Shown piece after piece: positions 35,852-48,169 of a stretch of 64,000 nucleotides of DNA. Source of the stretch: Apostichopus japonicus (taxonomy: Eukaryota > Echinodermata > Holothuroidea > Aspidochirotida > Stichopodidae); NCBI RefSeq assembly GCF_037975245.1, contig NC_092574.1, forward strand, positions 3,443,001 to 3,507,000, given 5' to 3'. The notes under the pieces were generated by a model that worked only from the letters and a program-made list of their open reading frames with translations, did no database searches and was not told where the DNA came from. Numbering within the stretch: the first letter of the stretch is position 1; every line of letters starts with the position of its first letter. A program made the position numbers and the translations under genes.

Positions 35852-37143
35852 ATGCTATAAACCGATACACACCGGCCATATCACTTAAAGACATATGATG
35901 CGTTAGTATGCTATCATTACTATTATGGTGCATATGAATAATTAAAATAAAATATTAAACTTAACAAAGGCTTAAGATATACAAAAGACAGTTCTTCATC
36001 AAAAGGGCACATATATGATGTGTTAGTATGCTATCAATACTATTTATTGAGATTGTTTATTGTTAACCGTGCTACAAAAAGATATGGGATGCCATTTTAA
36101 AACTAGCATGTACAGACAGTGCCCCCCCCCCCGGCTCCTACCCCCTGATCCCATCTATAATCATTTTTACACTCTTTGCCCAGTCTGATATAGATTTGGA
36201 ATATTGTGTTTGTGCATGACTATCATCCAATTTTATGTTTTGATTTTTATTCTTTCCCTTGTTTGGCTTTGTTTTTGTATGTTTGCAGCTCTTTTGAAGA
36301 GGATATCGTTCTAATATATCTTTTCTAATTTGAACCACTTTTGTCCAATAAGAAAAATTCATAATAAGAAACAACAAACCTTTATCACTGGAATTGCCTG
36401 GAATGTCATTTGTATATACAAATGAAAATTTGCTTCTTGCATGGCCATCACAACGGGGTTTAGGGTGCGTGGGGATGGCCCTCCATCTTGTTGAAAGGGA
36501 GAAAACCTTGACTCGACGATTGAGTGATAAAAAATAAGGCAGTGTAAAAAAGTAAACAATGAAGTAGTAATAAATAGGTGTCAGGCCCGTACGGAGAGGG
36601 TTGGGGCAGTGATGATATTTGAAGGTCAGAGAAGTATCTTCCATCTACTTCAGGGTTGCTATTAGCAACAACAACAAAATATTTTGGAACTCTTCACAGA
36701 TAGGTCACGGACTTAAGAAGACCCCTCCCCAGGTCACAAATCAATATCTTACCATCCCAACTCCTCCCCCCCCCCCATCCTTGGACTCAAAATTATGTGT
36801 TTTGGCCTGTATGTTGTATACAGCATTGCCGATTTCGTTTAGGATGTAACTTGAAAAAACCTTTGGTTCCCGTCCAATAATGAGCTTCATGCACGGATGA
36901 AATTTCATATTGGCTAAGCAACTCTTGTAGACCTATGAAGTACAGTTACCATAATTGCCAAACCTTACCCATTGTGTGTTGGGGACATAGGGCTACAATG
37001 AAACTTTAAATTCCTTTAAGTTTGTAATATTTTACCTCTGCAATTATCATTTTTTGTTGTAGCTGTTGCCTGCCCTATCCCGTTTCCAGAGGAAGTTGGG
37101 GAGGAAGTTAGGTTTATGCGATCTCTCCTTCTGTAAAGATGAC
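35852..37143. repeat. Left arm, middle part, of the inverted duplication
   Basis: It mirrors 40783-42087 of the right arm with scattered differences, starting at the AT duplicated by the EnSpm-like element. It ends at the 8-bp AAGATGAC (37136-37143) where the hAT-type element inserted. Confidence 0.8.
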
Positions 37144-37537
37144 CAGGGCCGTCTTAACGCATGGGCCCTTGGGCCCTGGCCCAGGGGCCCGCGATGTCAG
37201 GGGTCCCGCAATCGTAGTAACCCCATGTCTTAATATGGGAGGAAAACTTATTTAATAGGCCATTATGCCTGATTGAATTCGATACTTGATAACTTGTGAC
37301 GAGAGTTGGTGAAACACTTGAGAGTTTGACATTAAATATTCGAATCTGAGTTGGCAACCCTGGAATATACAATGCCCCGAAGGCTTACAACACCAGACAA
37401 CTCGGGTCCGCGGTCCGAGCACCAGTCATTTTTTTCAGTGCAATTCTCACCCAGGAGAATATATCCGGTAAGTTGATATTCATTTTCCATCACTTAAAAT
37501 CGATTACCGTCATACTGTATATGGTCATAATTAAATG

Positions 37538-37884
37538 CAAGGGCGTAGGAACCGGGGGTGCTGGGGGGCGCCAGCCCCCCAGTGAAAAATATGGGGGGCG
37601 GAAGTATCATTCCGCCCCCCCTCTCCGCTCCGCAAGTCAGAAAACCCCTTTTTCATTTCCAAATGAGAAAAAAATCTCATTTGGAGCACCAAATTGCATC
37701 TAAGGTCAGGTGAAAATGCAAAATTATTTACAAAATGGAGTGGGTGTTGAAGTGTGCTATATTGCACCAAATTGCATCTGAGGCCACAAGGGGAGCTTGT
37801 GTCCCCCTCCCCTTAGACCCCTCCCCCAGACCGGCCATCAGTCTTCAGCCCCCCCCCACTCAAAAGTACCTTCCTACGCCACTG
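37538..37884. mobile_element. hAT MITE of the CAGTGGCGTAGG family, nested copy
   Basis: The ends CAAGGGCGTAGGAA and TTCCTACGCCACTG are flanked by the exact 8-bp ATTAAATG (37530-37537 and 37885-37892). It is 347 bp and very similar to 22896-23248. It is younger than the hAT-type element that contains it. Confidence 0.85.
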
Positions 37885-38279
37885 ATTAAATGAGCCTTTC
37901 GGCACATCAATGATCAGGTGGAATTGATCCTAAATCTTATCTACTGTAATTTCTTTGTGAGCTCTTTATAGGCATGTCCATGATGTCCTAGTAGTAGAAG
38001 TGAACTGCTCCTATGCTATGCGCGATGTCTAGACAACCCTTTACGTCCCAATGTATGAGTGTGTCATACATTGGAGAAAAATTTTTAATTCCATAACCCA
38101 ACACCCCCCTGAAGGGAAACATGGCTTATTTGAAAGAGAACAGTCATGGCTTTCAATTTAAAATAGTTTTTAGGGGGGGGGAGAAATTGTTAATTATTTT
38201 TCTCGAAAATTTGTTTACATTTCATTTGACCTCATTTGACCCCGATTTTGACCCCAGGTCAAGAAAAATCTAACTCCCA

Positions 38280-38307
38280 CAAAAAAAAAAAAAAAAAAAA
38301 AAAAAAA
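38280..38307. repeat. Poly-A run
   Basis: An uninterrupted stretch of A inside the 37144-38653 element. It could be a retroposed tail or a simple repeat; no adjoining retroelement is recognisable. Confidence 0.6.
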
Positions 38308-38653
38308 TATTTGCTTTCTAAGACCTCCCAATATGTACTGATTCTGTACAGAGACCTACAGCTGCATTTAGTTTCGGATTAGGGAGTTATTGCTAAAATA
38401 AATCACAGAAACCCTGTTTTCCCAAAAATTTGTGTCATTTTTGGTCCAAGACTTTGAAAAAAAATTCTCAAGACTCTCCCCCAGGATACCATATCCAATT
38501 ATATATCATTCGATTCCTTATGGATTTCTACGCTGGTGGGTATTTTTTTCATTTTTTTTTAAAGGATATAGCAACTTTTATCGAACTCACTTGATTGAGG
38601 GGCCCCGCTCCATTGCCGGGCCCAGGGCCCGGTGTCCTCTTAAGACGGCCCTG

Positions 38654-39085
38654 AAGATGACTATGAACGCGGAGGATAAAATAGCAGCAATCACAACGAA
38701 AACATGATTAACATCTTTTACAGATGGAAGACTTATTACTTTTCTTCTTTTTTCCCCTTCTATTTATGTTTTGCAACAACGCACAATGTCACATTTATTT
38801 CCTGTAACAGCTAACTATGTATGCATCTGCTCTAATTATTGATATAATGAACTAAATTGCCTTTTAAATGTCGAAATGCCTAAATTTTATGCGGGATAGA
38901 ATATGCTATGAAGTATTTGTGGACATTCTGTACCAGGACATTTCGTCCGGCGGGACTATATTTGCTGTGAGGTGGGGACACAATTTTCAGCAGATAATGT
39001 CCGACCTGACTAAATGTGCTGGTACAGAGTGTCTCCGCGGACACTTTGTACAGGGGGACACTCTGTACTGTCACACCTGCACCAA
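38654..39085. repeat. Left arm, inner part, of the inverted duplication
   Basis: It mirrors 40335-40783, including the motif GTGTCTCCGCGGACACTTTG near its end. The unmatched spacer between the arms runs from about 39086 to 40334. Confidence 0.75.
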
Positions 39086-39832
39086 AGCAAATGTCCCCCC
39101 CCCCAATATTTGAAACAGATTGCCGCCCCTGTGAAGACATGCATATTTTTTGTACCCAATAACTGCCTTCAATCAGAGAGTCATAATAGAAAACTGCTTT
39201 AATTCATTGGATGCTTTCTTTTTTCCAGAAAATGCTGTAACATATAATTTTTTTCTTTTCCCCCCATTATGGGGACATTCCGTTTGTAATGCAATATCTT
39301 GGGTATGTCTCAACATGCTCAGTAAAATTTACCTCGGTATTCAGTAATCTGTCATGTCTTACAGAGATTGAGTAGTTTGCTTCCAATTGACAGTTGTTGC
39401 ATTATCTTTAGATTAAAGTTAGAGACTACAAGAAGCTTTACTGTGCCTTTTGTCATTGGTTGCGAGGAACGTTTTATAGCTGTGTGTTAGTGTCTACATA
39501 AGGCCTTCTACAGAATAGCACAGAGTACCTGCAGCTGATCCAGATCAGATTCCGGCCATTCCTCAGTAAAAATTAAGCAGGCATAGCCTAATTGGGTTCA
39601 GACATAGGACCCCTTTCAGAAGAATCAGAAGGTAACTTGCAACTAAGATAAAAAAAATGTAGTTTAACTACTGCGCTGGATCAAGGTGACCTTAGAGTAC
39701 ATTCGAGTGGGCTTTCTAACATCACGCCCGGGTTAAGCTCTCAAAATATCAATTTCATAGGAAACGAAACAGCAGTGACAGAAAATTAACTCATTGTTCA
39801 AATTTGAGCAAAATAATAAATTTTAAACTGAC

Positions 39833-39971
39833 CTTTATTCTTCTGGCACTTAATGAAGTTTGTTTTGTTAACTCCAATATCTTTTTCTTGTTCAAACTGC
39901 TCCCATAACTCTGCAGCCCATTACACCAATATTCCTCAAGTAGTTTACTCTCATCAGCAATTAGTGAATTC
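39833..39971 (-). CDS. Homeodomain-like exon
   Basis: On the - strand, an acceptor CTGTTTCTTTTGTAG and a donor GTCAG enclose 139 bp with one clean open frame. It reads ADESKLLEEYWCNGLQSYG and then KILELTKQTSLSARRIK. The spacing and the final RIK recall helices 1 to 3 of a homeodomain, which would continue with W-x-x-N in the next exon. I did not find that next exon. It lies in the spacer of the inverted duplication, so the host gene or element is uncertain. Its opening phase fits the donor of the integrase exon at 45476, but that can happen by chance. Confidence 0.4.
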
Positions 39972-40171
39972 CTACAAAAGAAACAGAAAAGTAAGTAAAG
40001 TAAATTCTTTATTTAATTCACAAGAAGCCTATTTAGCAACATGTAGTAATATTTCAAATAATACTTAAATACTTTTAATTAAACCAACTCATCTTCCATT
40101 CTTTCTGTTTGTAGATAGTTTGTGATCAAATATTTCATGTACCAGCAAATTTATAATGGACTTAACAACAT

Positions 40172-40270
40172 TGAAGGTTTGCTGTATTTGGCCCTATATG
40201 CTAGATTTTCAAATATGGTCGCCTTTAGACAAAATTCTTTAATCTTTTTATTACCAATCTAGAGGAAATT
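40172..40270. mobile_element. Partial TTAA-family MITE
   Basis: GAAGGTTTGCTGTATTTGGCCC and the following AT-rich part match the left half of the MITE at 45958-46185. The other half is absent. Confidence 0.45.
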
Positions 40271-40334
40271 TACCATTTCTGCATGTCCTTACTTGGCAAT
40301 ATTCAGGTGAGCATGCAAGGTGCCCAGGTCTTTC

Positions 40335-43300
40335 CAGGCCTGTGTGACAGTACAGAGTGTCCCCCTGTACAAAGTGTCTCCGCGGACACTTTGTACCAGC
40401 ATATTTAGTCCGGTCGGACATTATCTGCTGAAAATTGTGTCCCACCCTCACAGCAAATATAGTCCCACCGGACGAAATGTCCTGGTACAGAATGTCCGCA
40501 AATACTTCATAGCATATTTTGTCCCGCAAGCATTTCGATATTCAAAAGGCAATTGAGTTCATTATATCAATAATTAGAGCAGATGCATACGTCAGAGTTA
40601 AATGTTACAGGAAATAAATGAGACGTTGTGCGTTGCTGCAAAACAAAAAATAGAACGGGGGAAAAAAAAAGAAACAAGTCTTCCATCTGTAGAAGATGTT
40701 AATCATGTTTTTGTTGTGATTGCTGCTATGTTATCCTCCGTATACGTTGCATTTTGTATTCGGCAACTACATTGCGTTCATAGTCATCTTTACAGAGGGA
40801 GAGATAGTATAAACCTAACTTCCTCCCCAACGGAGGGCGGGTACGGGATAGGGAATGCAACAGCTACAACAAAATATGATAATTGCAGAGGTAAAATATT
40901 ACGACTTTAGGAGTCCAAACTTCTTTTTTTCCGTATTTCCCTAACACACAGTGGGTAAGTTTTGGAAAGTATGGTAACTGTATTTCATGGGTCTACGAGA
41001 GTTGCCTAGCCAATATGAAATTTCATCCGTGCGTAAAGCTCATTATAGGACGGGAAGTTACCGAGAGTGTTTTCAAGTTACATCCTAAATGAAATCGGCA
41101 ATGCTGTATACAAAGCTCAGGCCCAGACACATAATTTTGAGTGCAAGGATAAGGGGGGGGGAGTTGGGGTGGTAAGTTATCGAATTTGTGTCCTGGGGAG
41201 GGGTCTTCTTAAGTCTGTGACCTATCTTTGATGAGTTCCAAAATATTTTTGTTTGCTAATAACAACCGTGAATTAGCTGGAAGATACTTCTCTGACCTTG
41301 AAAATGTCAACACTGCCCCAACCCTCCGTATGGGCTTGACACCTATTTATTGACTTTCATTACTACTTTATTGTTTACTTTTTAACCATTCCTTATTTTT
41401 GTCACTCAATCGTCGAGTCATGGTTTTCTCCCTCTCAACAGGGTGGAAGGCCATTCCCCCACCCCTGCCCCCTAAGCCTGTTGTGATGGCCATGCACGAA
41501 GCAAATCTTCATTTGTATAGACAAATGGCATTCCAGGCAATTCCAGTGATAAAGGTTCGTTGTTTCTTATTATGAAGGTTTCTTATTGGACAAAAGTGGT
41601 TCAAATTAGAAAAGATGTATGCGACAATATTCTCTTCAAAAGAGCTGCAAAACATACAGGAAACAAAACAAAGCCAAACAAGGGAAAGAATAAAGCAAAT
41701 AGGACAGAGCAGGATGCAATATGCTAGATTTATTGTCTCATCATGTTACTCACACTTTAAATATGTCATTCTTGTAGAGAAAAGTTTGTTTAAAGAAAGT
41801 TAATATAGTAAAAATCAAAACATGAAATTGGATCAGTGTCATGCACAAACACAATATTCTGAATCTATATCAGACTGGGCAAAGAGTGAAAAAATGATTA
41901 TACATGGGATCAGGGAGCCAGGAGCCGGGGGGGGGGGCACTGTCTGTACATACTATTTTTAAAATGGCATCCCATATCTTTTTATAGCAAGGTTAACAAT
42001 AAACAATCTCAATAAATAGTATTGATAGCATACTAACACATCATGTCTTTTTAAGTGATATGGCCGGTGTGTGTTGGTTTATAGCATAACGAGTGGTGGT
42101 TGTGGAATGAGAAAATGTCCCTCTGATGTTGTGTGCCCACCCTCACTTCCTACCCCCTGCATGGGGAAATTTAACTGGAATGATGACTCTCCCTTTGTAG
42201 CTCTGATGCAACTAAAGATAATCCATGCTTTCTAGAGCAGCCTTCAAGCAGGGAGGTATTGCTTGGTTAGAATGATATACTACTGTCACTCTTCTTCAAA
42301 CAATATGTACTTGAAACTCTCATAATCCACATGAAGAACATCCTCTTTAGAGTTTGGTAAAGACCTCAATAAAACCATGCAGAAGTTTCCCTATTAGAAT
42401 CCCCCCCTTGGACTGCTTTCCACAAACAGTAGGATTACCTATAAAATGCTTTAATGTGCAACTTGATACCGTCAAAAGTTAAATCTTGATTGTAAATTAC
42501 AAAATAAAATAGCTGATTCTCATGTATCCAACGGGTTTTTCGTTAAGACTTACACATAAATCCATAACAGCAAAAGTTACAACAGGAAGCAGAATATGGT
42601 CGGTTATATGTTTTACTATGAGAACTTATCTTGAACACAATTTCCAGAACCAAGAAACACGCCTTCGTATTTGTTATTTAATGAAGTAATGAGGTGATAA
42701 AGAATTTCGAGCGTCACAACCCTTCAACTTGAACTGCAAATATATGGATTTCCACCGAACGACTGGCAGTGAAAAGTCAATGGCCTCTCTTGCTTAAACA
42801 TATAGCAGACGACGAAGTTTTCTCTCATGATATGTTAGAGTGAAAGACAAGATTATTGTCGGTAACAAGTTAACTGCTAAGAAAATCGTCTAGACATGTC
42901 TTCTGTTAACTTCATACATACTCCCTCCATTGGTGGTCAGATATGAGATATCAGTACAACCAAATCTGTGCAAAACAAAAGTTGAAAGCAATATTATGAG
43001 TTGTGAATGCCACACTGTAAGTCATATATAAAATAAATTATCATCTTGAAAGGTTATGTGTAAGCTCCACTACAAAGATAATTAACATTCACCATATTGG
43101 TTAAGTGTAGACTGTATAGTGTACAACTGAACTATGCTTAGGCATTGAGTTAATTGGATGATCTTTTATTGTGACACTTACATGTTTATGGGAATACTGG
43201 GTCCATTTTTTTAATTGGAGATTGCATGTCATAATTTTGGCGCTATATTGTACAGTTCACTACCAAACCTGAAAAGTTTTAACCACATGAGCCAATACAA

Positions 43301-43745
43301 CATTTGTGACATATTAATGAAATTTAATATCAGAAATTTATCAAATTAGCTTAAGCTAGGATACAACAGAAGTTTGATGCCTTTTGGTGCTCTATTGATG
43401 TATGTGTGCATGGTATGACTGTTTAATGCCGATCAAACATTAATTGTCCTGAATCAGGATCCATGGGGGTTCAAAACACCCTCTCTATGACCCAAATGCA
43501 AAACCAAATAATGCTAGCTAACCATTATTATGGTAAAATGTACTATTATACATCATTTTGCATCAAGAGACCTAAACATTGCCCTATTTTGCCAAAAAAG
43601 AGGGTCCCTCTCCCAGGTTTCAGGAAATATCCCCACACCACACACACAAACACATTTAGCAATTTTCCACAACGGACCTAACAGAGAAATGGTACCAAAA
43701 CTCAGGTGATACATTATCTCTCTTATCTTGTCGAAGTTCCTGTCA
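40335..43745. repeat. Right arm of the large inverted duplication
   Basis: The reverse complement matches, in order, 38654-39085, 35852-37143, 21345-21794 and 20253-20655. It contains no copy of the 14-kb EnSpm-like element or the 1.5-kb hAT-type element, and keeps a single AT (42086-42087) and a single AAGATGAC (40783-40790, inverted) at those points. No intact gene is seen. Confidence 0.85.
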
Positions 43746-44139
43746 AAACAGCCAATTAGTAATAAGTTCACACTTTCTAAACAGAAAAGTTCCCTGTGGT
43801 TACAATATCAAACTGTCCAACACCTTTTTGAAAAACAACACACAAAAGGTGGTGTCTAGCTGTGGAATGTGGTCTTAATTATTTACTCATCATTTGTTTG
43901 AACAAATAAACTGTGTCTGCTGCAGTGAAACATGTCCAGCCAAAATCACTTTTTGGGGATGTTAATTAAATGACGACAATTGTCAGGCTATATGCTACTT
44001 AAAAACCAGAGGTGGAACCTTTGCAAGTAAATATAGGAACAAAAACTACTTACATATAAACTTGTTAATGGGGACTTAACCTGCAAAGATTTACAGTACA
44101 CTTTCTCGGTTCTCACCTACCTTTGTGACCTTTCTGTAT

Positions 44140-45316
44140 GGGTCATTCCGTGTCAAATCACGGATGGCTGTTGCTGCACCCTTTCCAAAAATTCCCAAAT
44201 TTATTGTATGATTGGACCACCATAAAATAAGCATATTCTGAAAATTTCAGTTGCATTGCTTTACAATTGGCCGATTTATCACACTTTGAAATTCCGCAAT
44301 TTGTCGCCACCATGGCATTTTGGAATTTTCTTGACTTTTGAGGTCTCATTTCTCAGCAATTGAACATTCTACTACCTTTCTAATACAGATGCCTAAAGAG
44401 TCTATCCCATAGAACAGGAAAATAAAAAATTAGGCTACAAAAATATTGTCTTGTGGAGTTAGGTCAACTTAAAAGTGTCAAAATATTTGATTTTTGTACT
44501 TTTCACTAAAAAATGTGCTATTTTTAGTGATGAATTGCTCTTAACCATTGCTTCAGGGTACTTGATTCTTTCAGAGGTTATTATGTCTAGTACAAATATT
44601 ACAAAATAATGATTACAATGCTTTCCTAGACTATGTTTGCAAGTTGTGCAACTCTAAAGTTGCTATTTCATGCTGCGATTCAGCATGAGGTAGGGGTTTT
44701 GATGCCAATTTTTTACCAAAGTAACCATGTTAGAGGTGTCAGGGTTTATACTTTATTAATAAGTATAAAGTTCTTACACATTAACAAATTTCAGGGTTCT
44801 AGCTGTTCTCAATATTAATTTATGAAGTTGTTAAGTTGCTCCGATGTACAAAAGAGGTCGTTTTTGACGGCCAATAACTCAAAACGCGTCAAATTAAAAA
44901 AAATTGATAATTTTTTCTTGAAGAGATATAGTACCACCCTGTTTGTACAAAAAATTTCAGGAGGGTGACACTTTTAAGTTGACCTAACTCCACAAGACAA
45001 TATTTTTGTAGCCTAATTTTTTATTTTTCTGTTCTATGGGTTAGACTCTATAGGCATCTGTAATAGAAAGGTAGTAGAATGTGTAATTGCTGAGAAATGA
45101 GACCTCAAAACTCAAGAAAATGCCAAATTGCCATGGTGGCGACAAATTGCGGAATTTCAAAGAATTTTAAATCGGCCAATTGTAAAGCAATGCAACTGAA
45201 ATTTTCAGAATATGCTTATTTTATGGTGGTCCACTCATGCAATAAATTTGGGAATTTTTGAAAAATGTCGAACTACAACATACCCCAAAATCTGGTGATT
45301 TGATATGGAATGACCC
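44140..45316. mobile_element. Long-inverted-repeat element with GTAT target duplication
   Basis: It begins GGGTCATTCCGTGTCAAATC and ends with the near mirror GATTTGATATGGAATGACCC. The arms are about 345 bp each (to about 44485 and from about 44965). GTAT flanks both ends (44136-44139 and 45317-45320). No coding frame is seen. It sits in the intron or 3' side of the decayed integrase gene. The superfamily is not assigned. Confidence 0.75.
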
Positions 45317-45475
45317 GTATGCTTAATACCTATTTGGAAATGAGTTACACTCAAACACAGAATTCTGCCATGCACTACAAGTTATTTGCATGGTACAAAT
45401 AACAAATATGATGCCATTCATATTGGAACTAGTTACTAACTACAGAAAATTGTTCACTTTTTAAGACATGCTTAC

Positions 45476-47560
45476 CTCATCATCACATCAGTAATGAAAT
45501 AAGAAGTTGATGCTGCAGTCTTGTCAGGCACTGCCTTAGTCTCAGGCCACTTTGAATAGTCAGACAGTGTCATGTACAGTCGATTGGCAGCTGTCCCTGG
45601 TAGAGGACCAATAAGATCAACACCAACCTGTTAAGAAAGAAGACAGCATTTAGGTGCTAATTTAATTTTTTTTACAAGTTGCAGGCTTTGCCTTGACTGT
45701 TGTTCTATTCCATTGCTTCATGCTGTACACAGATCTAGATAAAAACAGTGGGATATCTGATCGAAACAGGGTGTTGGTGGATTTAGGCCAATTATTTTTA
45801 CCTTGCAAATATGAAAATATAACTTACACCATTCTGTACCATATATTTACAATCGCTTCAACCACTAAACCAGTAAAATGATACGCCACTTTTTGCAACT
45901 TACAATTACATGCCTATATTGATGGTTGCTCTGCAGTTAGGCCAGAGTGTGGCTTAAAGGTTTGCTGTATAGGCCCTAAATATGCCAAATTTTCACTTTG
46001 GACAAAATTCTGTAAGTATGTTTATATCCCTGAAGGAAATTTACCTCACTGGGACATTCAATCATCTCGTGTCATCATTTAGAATGTCTGAGCACAATTT
46101 AAAGGGTTATAACCCCCAGAAAAGTACTTTTTGAAAACTTCTAGCAACTAAAGTGGCCAAAATTTAGGGCCAATACAGACTACCGTTAAACTTGTAAATG
46201 TTTAATTTGTCCAGAAAGAGTGACATTAACTAAACTAAACCTTCACTGCATACTGCGGACATCCTGTGCAATTAAAACAGATTGAATATTTACCTGTTTC
46301 CATAATCCAGTTACAGGAATGCTATGGAGACTTGTTCGTAGGTCTACATGACAATGACGCTTTGACATCCTGTTGAACATAACTTGTTTCCTCAACGTTG
46401 ATAGTTTTCCAATAGAATCTAGACAATAGACATAGTCTGTTGTCTGGTTTATCTATGCAAAGATGAACACCTTAAAAAAGATATAAGAAAATTCATGATC
46501 AAAGGAGATATCATGTTTTTTTGCCCCCCCCCCCCCAAAAAAAACCCACAAACAAACAAACACACACAAATATATGGGCTGCAGAATTGGTAGTTCTAGC
46601 TGAAGTGCCTCAAAATTGAATTACAACTCTATATCAGTATTTGAAATGGAATATTCCCATTATTGTACACATTGCTTGGCCACAATTGGGGTCTATAGAT
46701 ATTTAAGAAGTTTTCTTCTGCAGTGAGGTTTGGCATGAAGAGAATATGCCACACCTAAAAAAAGTACTATCAGGCCTTCAATATCTGTTCTTACAAACCA
46801 AAATTAATGAACGTGAATTTATTATGTACAGTATTAGTGCCACTTTCCTCTAGAAGTAGGCTTGGCTATATGCTATAGTCCAATAATTGCATTTTATAGT
46901 GTCCCATGCATGCAAACCAGACTAGCTCTCTAAGCTTTAGTAATCTGTTGTTATCTTTTATGATAGGCAGGGCGATTAAAGGTGGAAATTTATAATAATT
47001 GTCACAAAAATTTGTTTGGGTAAATTTGTTTGGGTAAACAATTGGGTAAACAAAACGAAAAGAAATAGGCCCTAATAACTTTGCTCAAGCATACAACTGA
47101 TTATAATGTTGCACAAGCAATTGCTTGACTTTTGCGAATGAGTTTTTACAACTAACCAAACGTGGTAAAAGAATATCATGATTTGTTCACCAAAAAGGTC
47201 CTAGAGGCCTGGTTATAGTTTAACTGTGGAATGGCCGTTCGCCATTTAACAACCAAAGGCATATTGTGTATCCTATACTGTAAGTTACAGACATTACCTT
47301 ATAGATGTCACTAGTCAGTGTGAGCTGCTTCGATTTGGGCGAGTTGAGTAGCCCTAGATAGCAACACTTTCCTTCAATTTCGGTACGCAAGAGTTCCATT
47401 TTCAGCCAGTCTGAAAGACTGACTTTGTCTCCGTAAGATTCTTCTCTGTTTTATTCTTGTAAACCCACTTGGATAGCTCTCATCTCTTAGAATATCCGCA
47501 ATTTGTCTCACGTTTTCTGCTAGCTTTTCCGTTTTAGTTGTCGCACGACTTTACTGCTGA
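45476..47560 (-). pseudogene. Decayed intron-containing integrase gene (GIN/Ginger-like)
   Basis: Exon 3 (45627-45476) lies between TTCTTAACAG and GTAAGC and reads VGVDLIGPLPGTAANRLY then DYSKWPETKAVPDK, the first catalytic Asp block of an integrase. Exon 2 (46453-46294) gives RFYW then LHSIPVTGLWKQ, but over three frames. The 5' exon (about 47560-47298) gives YPSGFTRIKQRRILRRQSQS and LAENGTLAY, with stops after it. This order (N-terminal block, H2C2 region, catalytic core) and the presence of introns match GIN-type domesticated integrases or Ginger transposons. The frameshifts and stops show decay. The later part of the core was not found. Confidence 0.65.
45958..46185. mobile_element. TTAA-flanked MITE, copy 2
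   Basis: AGGTTTGCTGTATAGGCCC and its mirror (GGGCCAATACAGACTACCG) are flanked by TTAA (45954-45957 and 46186-46189). It is 228 bp, inverted relative to the copy at 32320 and non-coding. It lies in the intron of the decayed integrase gene. Confidence 0.75.
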
Positions 47561-47639
47561 ATATACGGAAGCCGAAATGCGACAATTTGCTAATAATACG
47601 GATACTGCCAGAGTCCATTACTAATTAAATTTTTGCTAC

Positions 47640-47920
47640 TCGAACGTACATGCTACGGCGGACATTGTGTTCAGGGGGACACAATTTACAACAAAATATA
47701 TGACCGTCAAATAATGTCCCCCTCCGTGTAACCATAGCATATTCTGTCTGGGGAGACAGTCTGTACCAACTGGCCTTGTACAATAGGTCCGGGGAGACCA
47801 AACGTACTGGTAAATCCAGTATAAACTGTCCTGTGGGACCGGGACAGTTTATACTGAATATGGAATATTTGCGACACTTTGTACTGCTACACCTGCATTA
47901 TGCATTAAAGCTTGTCCTCA
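47640..47920. repeat. Repeat related to the inner arm of the inverted duplication
   Basis: GGCGGACATTGTGTTCAGGGGGACAC-like and GACACTTTGTACTGCTACACC-like stretches resemble 38990-39085 and its mirror. It is probably a dispersed copy of the same family; its ends were not defined. Confidence 0.4.
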
Positions 47921-48169
47921 CTTTTTTGTTTTTACAAGTGACTTCAAGGTTATATGCTACCTCAGTTGATTCTTCTGGAATTTGTCAATGGGGAATATAT
48001 GGCATGACATTTTGATCTCTTAGAAGGTTATCATCACAGCTGCTGCTGAGGATTAATGCCATAAATTTAACTTCAAAATCTCCTCAAGCTGAGATAAATT
48101 CCAAGGACAGGATGCAGTAACAAATTGCAGTGGAATTTATAATTTATTTCAGAAACACTTAGTTTCTAC

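Larger units (their letters stand above)
37144..38653. mobile_element. Non-autonomous hAT-type element
   Basis: The ends CAGGGCCGTCTTAA and TTAAGACGGCCCTG are flanked by a perfect 8-bp AAGATGAC (37136-37143 and 38654-38661). The inverted right arm has a single copy of that 8-mer (40783-40790), so the empty site is visible in the window. It is 1510 bp long and no transposase frame is seen. It carries a smaller MITE at 37538-37884. Confidence 0.9.

Noticed and set aside
35280-35860. Overlapping periodic open frames with 39-residue repeats
   Set aside because: They arise from the 114-115-bp subterminal array on both strands.
47298-47396. A separate start codon frame (MELLRTEIEG) for the integrase gene
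   Set aside because: The homologous frame is a different one that runs in from upstream (YPSGFTRIKQ). The ATG frame appears open by chance, although it is phase-compatible with exon 2.
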